Below, in pieces: positions 58,261-64,000 of a stretch of DNA of 64,000 nucleotides (position 1 is its first letter; the number at the start of each line of letters is the position of its first letter). This DNA is from Gaeumannomyces sp. JS-464 (Eukaryota; Ascomycota; Sordariomycetes; Magnaporthales; Magnaporthaceae), in NCBI GenBank assembly GCA_002197995.1, contig NGZR01000006.1, forward strand, positions 2,779,001-2,843,000, given 5' to 3'. The notes under the pieces are model-generated. The model searched no databases and was not told the origin of the DNA. It saw only the letters and a list, made by a program, of their open reading frames with translations. A program made the position numbers and the translations under genes.

Positions 58261-58860
58261 TTAACAAAATGTTTAATCGGGTGCAAAAAAAAATCCTCCG
58301 TGGTTGGTACCTCGACCTTTCGTCGTAAGGACTTTTTAGCTTTTATCCTTACATTTGCTATCCTAATGCCTTTTTATTCCTACTGTTTCGAAGTTTTAAA
58401 GCAGGAAAAGTGTTTCGCTTCGCCCCAGGATTTTTTTCGTTATGTGGAATGCTTGCGTTCCAACTAAACGGGCTGCGACATCCTGGGTCCTTTTTTTAAA
58501 AAGCTTCGTTAAATTTTCGCCCAATGCTCCAAACTAAACTTAAAGTTGGAGGCGGCGATAAAAAAGGTTATACGCTTGCAAAAATAGCGGCGTATATGGA
58601 ACGAGAAAAGAATGCGCGCGGTTCGGCGCGGTATTAACTCCGTGGAGGAGCTGGAGCGTATTAAGCGGGAGGAGGCCGAAAAGGCGGGCACGCTAGCTCC
58701 TTTTGGGCCTTCCGACCTGCCAGCTCCCGAATTCCCTCCGCTATCCCCGAGCTGGGCCGATCCTATAGTTAACCCGGACCTCGACCTTTTAGCTTTGCTT
58801 CGGACTGGTAAATTTACTTTAATGCAAGTGTTCCGAATCGAAGTTCGAGTTCCGGCATAG
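58261..58860 (+). pseudogene. Antisense accessory ORF between pol and 3' LTR of gypsy element 3
   Basis: On the strand opposite to gag-pol, one frame runs about 200 codons with only three stops: 'SSVVGTSTFRRKDFLAF', 'YCFEVLKQEKCFASPQDFFRYVECLRSN', stop, 'TGCDILGPFFKKLR', stop, 'IFAQCSKLNLKLEAAIKKVIRLQK', stop, 'RRIWNEKRMRAVRRGINSVEELERIKREEAEKAG', then a Pro-rich tail to TAG at 58860. Two of the stops sit where Gln fits. The helical, heptad-like middle suggests a coiled coil. I believe similar hypothetical proteins recur in fungal genomes near gypsy elements, but I cannot check that. It converges tail-to-tail with pol. Confidence 0.6.
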
Positions 58861-58929
58861 GGGTTAACTTTCTTTTTAAGGCCTTTCGTTAATACTCTTC
58901 CAAAGCTTCCAACGCTTTTTTAAAATTAC

Positions 58930-59240
58930 TTCCTTTTCCTAAGTGCTTTCCTCGATTCCGTACCTTACTTATTTAACCAGGTAGTGCTTAATTCCATCGA
59001 TTATATCCTCGCTTAGGATTTTTTCGACTTCGTATTTTTATTTTGCGTTAACTTCCATTAACTCGTTGCTTTTAAAGCCTAGCGGGGCTAATTCGAATAG
59101 GGAAACGTAAAAAACCGGGTGGGATTTTATGGTTAGTGGTAGTCGGAGTTCGTAATTAACGTCCGAGATTTTTTTTAGCACTTTAAAAGGTCCCAGTTTT
59201 TTGTGGTTTAGCTTATCGCTTAATCGTTTTGTTTTAATAT
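58930..59240 (-). pseudogene. GPY/F-like module and chromodomain of gypsy element 3
   Basis: Minus strand: 'DKLNHKKLGPFKVLKKISDVNYELRLP' and 'HPVFYVSLFELAP' (integrase C-terminal module), a stop, then 'KYEVEKILSEDIIDGIKHYLVK', stop, 'VRYGIEE' (chromodomain with the expected Trp as a stop). Very clear chromovirus signature. Confidence 0.88.
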
Positions 59241-59399
59241 TGCGTCGAAAAAGATAAACGCTATCCCTTTTTTTAAAAGTCGGTTCCTCGATCCTTTTTT
59301 TATTTGCTTAGGTGGATATGCTTTGTCGTAATTTTTCGAGCTTTTTCTGGAATTGTTTATACAGTTTAGTAAACTCCTTTACTTATATTTCTGCTATAA

Positions 59400-60060
59400 A
59401 GGCGTGCTTTCCCGCCCTGGGTTTTTTGTACGCCGTAGGTGTAAACCCGTAGCTTGCGTAAAACGGTGTGGTTTTTGTGCTTTCGTGCATTAAATTGTTG
59501 TACGCGAATTGCGCTATGGGGAGTAATTGTACCCAATTATTTTGTTTGTAATTAACGTAATGCCGTAAATATTGTTTTATAGTTTGGTTCGTCCGTTTTA
59601 TTTATCCATCCGTTTGCGGATAATAGGCAATCGATAAGGAATGCTTTGCTTTTAAATTAACCGTAAGTCCTTTTTAAAACTTGCTTATAAATAGCTTATT
59701 TTTATCCGTAATTAAGCGGTTTGGCGTTTCGTATTCCGCTATTACGTTCCTAATAAAAGTGTATGCCAATTCCTTAGCATTGCTGCTTTTTTATAGGGTA
59801 AAAATAAAGCGTATTTGGTAAGCCTATTTACTATTACCAGGATGCTATCGTATTGGACATTTGTTAAAAGCTTTTTCGATTTAGGAAATTTAACGATAAA
59901 ATTTATAGTAACTTTTTGCCATGCCTTATTAAGCGCCGGCAAAAGCTGCAATAACCCGTAAAGTTTATATTTGCTGGCTTTATTTTTCGCACAGCTTTTA
60001 CAATTTTTAATTGCTTTTTATATTTCGGCGCGGGTTTTTATAAACCCGTGGTGCTGCCGA
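59400..60060 (-). pseudogene. Integrase relic of gypsy element 3
   Basis: At 59951-59742 the frame reads 'LLPALNKAWQKVTINFIVKFPKSK ... YDSILVIVNRLTKYALFLPYKK', the catalytic core start; Asn replaces the catalytic Asp in 'VNRLTK'. Cys/His remnants of the zinc-binding part lie above 59980. Confidence 0.85.
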
Positions 60061-60949
60061 AAGCGTTTTTAGGTTTTGGTTACTCCCTAATATTTATAAG
60101 CTAACTGTTCGTGGATTTGTAGGATTTTTTTAGGGGTTTATTTTTCCTGTTTTTTTGTTTTAATTAGCGTTCGCTAAACCGGAACTAAGGATTTATTAAG
60201 TTTTTGCGTTAGGATTATACAAGTTTGTTTTAGTATATTAACCTTATGGTTTAATCGGCGGCTAAAAGCATTCGCTTTGCCGTTTTCCGATTTTTTCCGG
60301 TATTTAATCCGGATGTTATAATTTGGAAAAACTCGCTTTACCGGATTTATTTTTTGTTTAAGTTTTTGCTTGTAGTAAAATGTAATAAATTCTTATAATC
60401 GGTGTATACCACAATTTGATAGTTTGCTCCGTATAAATACGGGCGCTATTTTTCGAAAGCTTAAATAATCGCGAAAAGTTTTTTATCGTAAATTTGGTAA
60501 TTTAATTTAAATCCGTTAAGTTTTTGCGAAAAGAAAGCATACGGGTGTAGCTTTTTTTAGTCGTTTTATTGTTCGAATTGCCCCCGATTGCATAATCCGA
60601 CGCGTCGGTTTTAACTTTAAATGGTTTTTTTAGGTTTAGTAATACTAGTACTAGCTTTTATATTATTACGTCCCGCAGCATTTCGAAGGCTTTTTGTTTT
60701 TGTTTCCCCCAATAAAACTGGGTGTTATTTTGGTAAAATTCGTAAATGGTGCTGCCTTTTTGCTGCATTTTTAAATAAACCTTTTATAAAAGTTTACGAA
60801 GTTAAAAAACCCTCGTACTTTCCTAACGTTTTTAAGTACGGGCTAATTTTTTATTTTTTTCGACTTTTTTAGGGTTTATCGCAATTTGTCCTAATGTAAT
60901 TACGAACTTTAAAAATGTAACTTCCTTGGTATATTACACGCATTTTTCT

Positions 60950-61350
60950 GGCTTAACTAAAAGCTTTGCGTTAAGTAGCTTTTAAAGCATTTTATAAACG
61001 TGTTCCTTATATTTTTCCATTATTTTTAAAAAAATTAAAATGTTATCCAAGTACGCGAATATAAAAACCCTAAAGTGTTCGCGTAGCACGTGGTTAATTA
61101 TTTTTTAAAATATGGCTAGCGTATTAATAAAACCGAAAGTTATTATTAAAAATTCGTAACACCCGAGTTTTATTTTAAAAGCCGTTAACCACTTTTGGCC
61201 TTTTTTAATTCGCAGCAGGCTATAAGTTTTGCGTAAATCCAAAGCCGTAAAATATTAGGCTTTCCCGAGCATGTTTTTAAATTCGTTAATAAAAAGCAAA
61301 AAATACCGATCCTTTATAATAACCTCGTTTAATGGGCGGTAATCGACACA
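60950..61350 (-). pseudogene. Reverse transcriptase relic of gypsy element 3
   Basis: One frame reads 'CVDYRPLNEVIIKDRYFLLFINEF', 'TALDLRKTYSLLRIKKGQKWLTAFKIKLGCYEFLIITFGFINTLAIF' and the catalytic box 'FAYLDNILIF' (YLDD with the last Asp as Asn). Only a few stops. RNase H remnants continue to about 60400. Confidence 0.88.
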
Positions 61351-62917
61351 TATTTAATCCGTCCTATTTTTTTTAAGCTTTTAAAGGATCCCGTATTTTA
61401 CTAGCGAACTAAAAAGACGGATAAATCCTTTCCGTAAATCCTTTTCCAGCTGTTTTTTTATACCTCCTATTGTTAAAAGCTAAGCTAATACAGCTTTTAA
61501 TACTTAAGTTATGCTTTTAATTTAAGCTTAATTTTAAAGTCGAACGGCCCATGTTCCGGGAGTTCGGTTATTAAGGTTTTTTTAAATAACCTTTAATACT
61601 TATGGTACTTTTTTAAAACGTTCCTTATTTGGGCGATAAGCTCCGCTCGTTCGTTTTGGTTAATATCGTTATTAAATAATCGCGAATCCATTACTGCTAA
61701 CTTTTTAAACTAATTGCCTTGTTTTGCCACCGTCGTAACTGCTTTTGGTGGTATCGTTCGCGCATTGCCCGGGGCTTATAGCTTTTAAGTTTCCTCGGTT
61801 GCTAGTGGCTCCTTTTATTAAACTTAACCGGTAATCCAATTTTATTCGTAAGTTATGCTTTTTAAGCTAAGGGATTCCTAAAATTACATTTCCCCTCCTA
61901 TGTTTATAATATCCAAAGTTATTCGAAAATTTTTCGTTAGTATCGAAATTTAAAATAATCGGTTTTTTTATCGATAAAACCATTATTAAACGTAATTAGT
62001 TTCCCTTTTATAGTTTTTAAGCTGTACGGTTTTTATTTCCTTTATATTAAAATGCCGTACCCTTTTGCTGCTTTTAACGAAAGGTAGTTGCTTTAAACCC
62101 CGTTATCGATTAAAGCGTTTAGCTTTTTTCCTTTATGTAATAGCATAATTATTAGGTGTTAATATTAATCGATGTTCGTAACGGTTAAAGTTTTCGTTCG
62201 TTGTTATGCTTTACGCCGTGCTTTTATTTCGGGTAAATTCCTTAGTTTTTTACTTCTTAGGGTGCTTTTCCCCTATTTGTAAGCATTTCGAACCGGGAAC
62301 CCGTCGGTTTAAACCTTTGCTTTTTTTTCCATATGTACTTTGCATTTTAACTTCCCGCAGTTATAGTATGTTAAAACCCCTAATATGCATAGCATAAGGT
62401 ATTTTAGTAACGGCGCGAAAATGGCGGTGGTTTGTCGGAAATCCACCGTTTTAAACTTCTATTTCGGAAGCTGCCAATTTCGTTTTAAATGCCTAATCGG
62501 CCCCTTACCATTCCTTTTAAAAAAAAAGTCGACTTTTAATTTAATCGCTAAGTGCTATTAGCATTTATTTTATATGCATTTTACTTAAAAAAGTTCGATA
62601 TATCCTGTTAAATTAAAATCCAAATTTAGGTAATCGAGCGGATGTTTTTCCGTATCCCGTCGTTCCGCTTTCGGGGCCCCGTCGTAGGGTTCCCCGTAGT
62701 ACGTTACGGTTTAATTATCCCGGAACCAGTTTAGGAATTAGCTATCGTCGTTATAGGCCGGTTTTTCGCGCATTACCCTTTTAAATGGTTTGGGCTAATT
62801 TTAAAACCATTAATCGTTTTTTAAAAACCTAAGCGAGGTATATGCTTTGCTAACGTCGAACGTTCGAATCGTTTAGCTAGGGTTTAATTCCTTTTCGTGG
62901 CTTTTTACGAGGTGTAT

Positions 62918-63420
62918 TTAGCTTAACAGCTCGCGGTTAATTTCGTCGTTTATATTTAAAAAAATCCCTTTTTTATTGCTAATTTCGCTAGGCAAAGCCT
63001 CGTACCCCTTTTCGAGTGCCGAATTGTTTAACCTTTGCTTTATTTCCTCGATTTCGGCAGCGATCCGGGCGACGTTATTTTCTTTTTCCTCGAACTTCGT
63101 AAGTTCGCACATAACATGCTGCTTACCTTCGCTGTCGTATTCGAGCCTAATAGGGCTTTTACTAGGTTTTTTACGCATTATAGCCAGCCTTTTTTAGGGG
63201 GACCATCCTAATGCGTTTTTGTTAAATTGGTGCACCGGGTACGAGTTTTTATAATAAAAAGTCCAGTTAAACGCTACCCCGGGGCATAAGTTATCGTTTT
63301 TCCTGTTTTCCGTCCTCCGGGTTACCGCTGTTTGGCGTTTATTGCGTTGCGGGCAGTTTTTTTTTATGTGGCTTAACTGGCCACATTTAAAGCATTTCCC
63401 ATTTTTGGGATTTTGGAACC
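62918..63420 (-). pseudogene. Gag zinc knuckle and following linker of gypsy element 3
   Basis: The minus strand carries an intact CCHC knuckle, 'KCFKCGQLSHIKKNCPQRNKR' in part, near 63400-63330. The same frame continues to 'ALGWSP', one TAA, and then an open 86-residue stretch from 63178 ('MRKKPSKSPIRLEYDSEGKQ ... EENNVARIAAEIEEIKQRLNN') that is charged and helical. It lies between gag and the protease-like 'ALIDNGV' at about 62100, so it is probably the gag-pol linker. Confidence 0.75.
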
Positions 63421-64000
63421 GGATTTTCTTTTAATACGTGGCTCCCGCATTAAGGTTTATAAGTTTAGGGTATGTTTTTAACGTTATCGATTATTACTGC
63501 TTGGCTTTTTTCTAGTTAGCTTTACTTTGTACTATAGTTTTGGGTTGCTAGCTTTTTTTTTTTAGCTTCCGTTCGTATAATTTATCGCTAATTTTAACGG
63601 CCGTAATAACGTATTCGGCGAAAGCTTTTAATCGTTTAACTTTAGCCATTTCGTTCTTTACATCGTCCCGTAAGCCATTATAAAAGTGGGTGATTTTAGT
63701 TTGCTTAATTTAATCGAGTTTATTAACGAGTCGCTAAAATTTTAAAACGTAAGTTAACGTTACTCCTTTTTGTCGGAGCTAAAGTAGCTTTTTTTCGGCC
63801 ACTCGTTTTTCGTCGATTTGTCCGAACATTTTGGCGATTTCTTTTCCGAACCGGTTAAAGCTGGCAAACATAACCTTTATATCCTCGCTGGATTCGTTAT
63901 ATCCTTTTAAGTAATCCGCCCATATGGGTTCGAACCAGTTTTTAATTTTGCCATTTAAGCGCGTAGCGGCGTAAGCAACCTTTTATTTTTTTCGTTCGAA

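Larger units (their letters stand above)
57708..64000 (-). mobile_element. Ty3/gypsy chromovirus LTR retrotransposon no. 3, cut by the window edge
   Basis: The minus strand encodes, from right to left, gag with zinc knuckle (63.4 kb), protease-like 'ALIDNGV' (about 62.1 kb), RT (61.35-60.95 kb), integrase (60.0-59.5 kb), a GPY/F-like segment and a chromodomain (59.25-58.95 kb). The LTR at 57708-58153 is therefore its 3' LTR; the 5' LTR is beyond 64000. It interrupts Harbinger copy 2 after GTTAC (57703-57707), the expected target duplication. RIP-degraded. Confidence 0.9.

Overview
The window looks like a filamentous ascomycete chromosome (Pezizomycotina, most likely Sordariomycetes; the class is inferred). 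Host genes are GC-rich, have short introns (about 50-110 bp) and include a HET-domain incompatibility protein, a GH13 amylase, a multicopper oxidase, a GH3 beta-glucosidase and an MFS sugar transporter. They sit between AT-rich blocks of transposons carrying the marks of repeat-induced point mutation (RIP): Gln/Trp codons turned into stops and catalytic Asp turned into Asn, all explicable as C-to-T on one strand or the other. No tRNA, rRNA or CRISPR was seen.

Layout. 1-860: 3' end of a host gene. 863-10736: a pogo/Fot1-type DNA transposon (TA target duplication, 50-bp inverted ends) whose transposase gene is split by an 8.0-kb chromodomain Ty3/gypsy element (1845-9852). 10846-11345: a fold-back Harbinger-like MITE that now ends a HET-domain pseudogene. 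11.3-40 kb: host genes in order HET (-), alpha-amylase (-), secreted FMN-dependent 2-hydroxyacid oxidase (+), small hypothetical (-), multicopper oxidase (+), membrane-anchored GH3 beta-glucosidase (+), small secreted protein (-), APH-family kinase (-), hypothetical with coiled-coil tail (+), serine beta-lactamase-like hydrolase (+), MFS sugar transporter (+). Only the multicopper oxidase and the transporter are clearly intact; HET, amylase, FMN oxidase, GH3, APH and beta-lactamase genes each have one or more small indel frameshifts, so either the locus is decaying or the assembly has indel errors.

40-64 kb: a stack of elements. A complete but dead PIF/Harbinger transposon (40063-44016, TTA duplication); a cysteine-rich secreted protein gene lacking its ATG (44295-45221); a short non-autonomous Harbinger relative (about 783 bp before interruption) carrying a second chromodomain gypsy element (45959-52637); a 1.7-kb gag-only LTR element with 147-bp LTRs (53073-54790); about 600 bp of leftover host sequence; a second Harbinger copy cut at 57707 by a third chromodomain gypsy element running off the right edge.

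All three gypsy elements lie inside DNA transposons, as expected if their chromodomains target already silenced chromatin. Elements 1 and 3 also appear to carry an extra gene in antisense orientation between pol and the 3' LTR, the least ordinary feature of the window.
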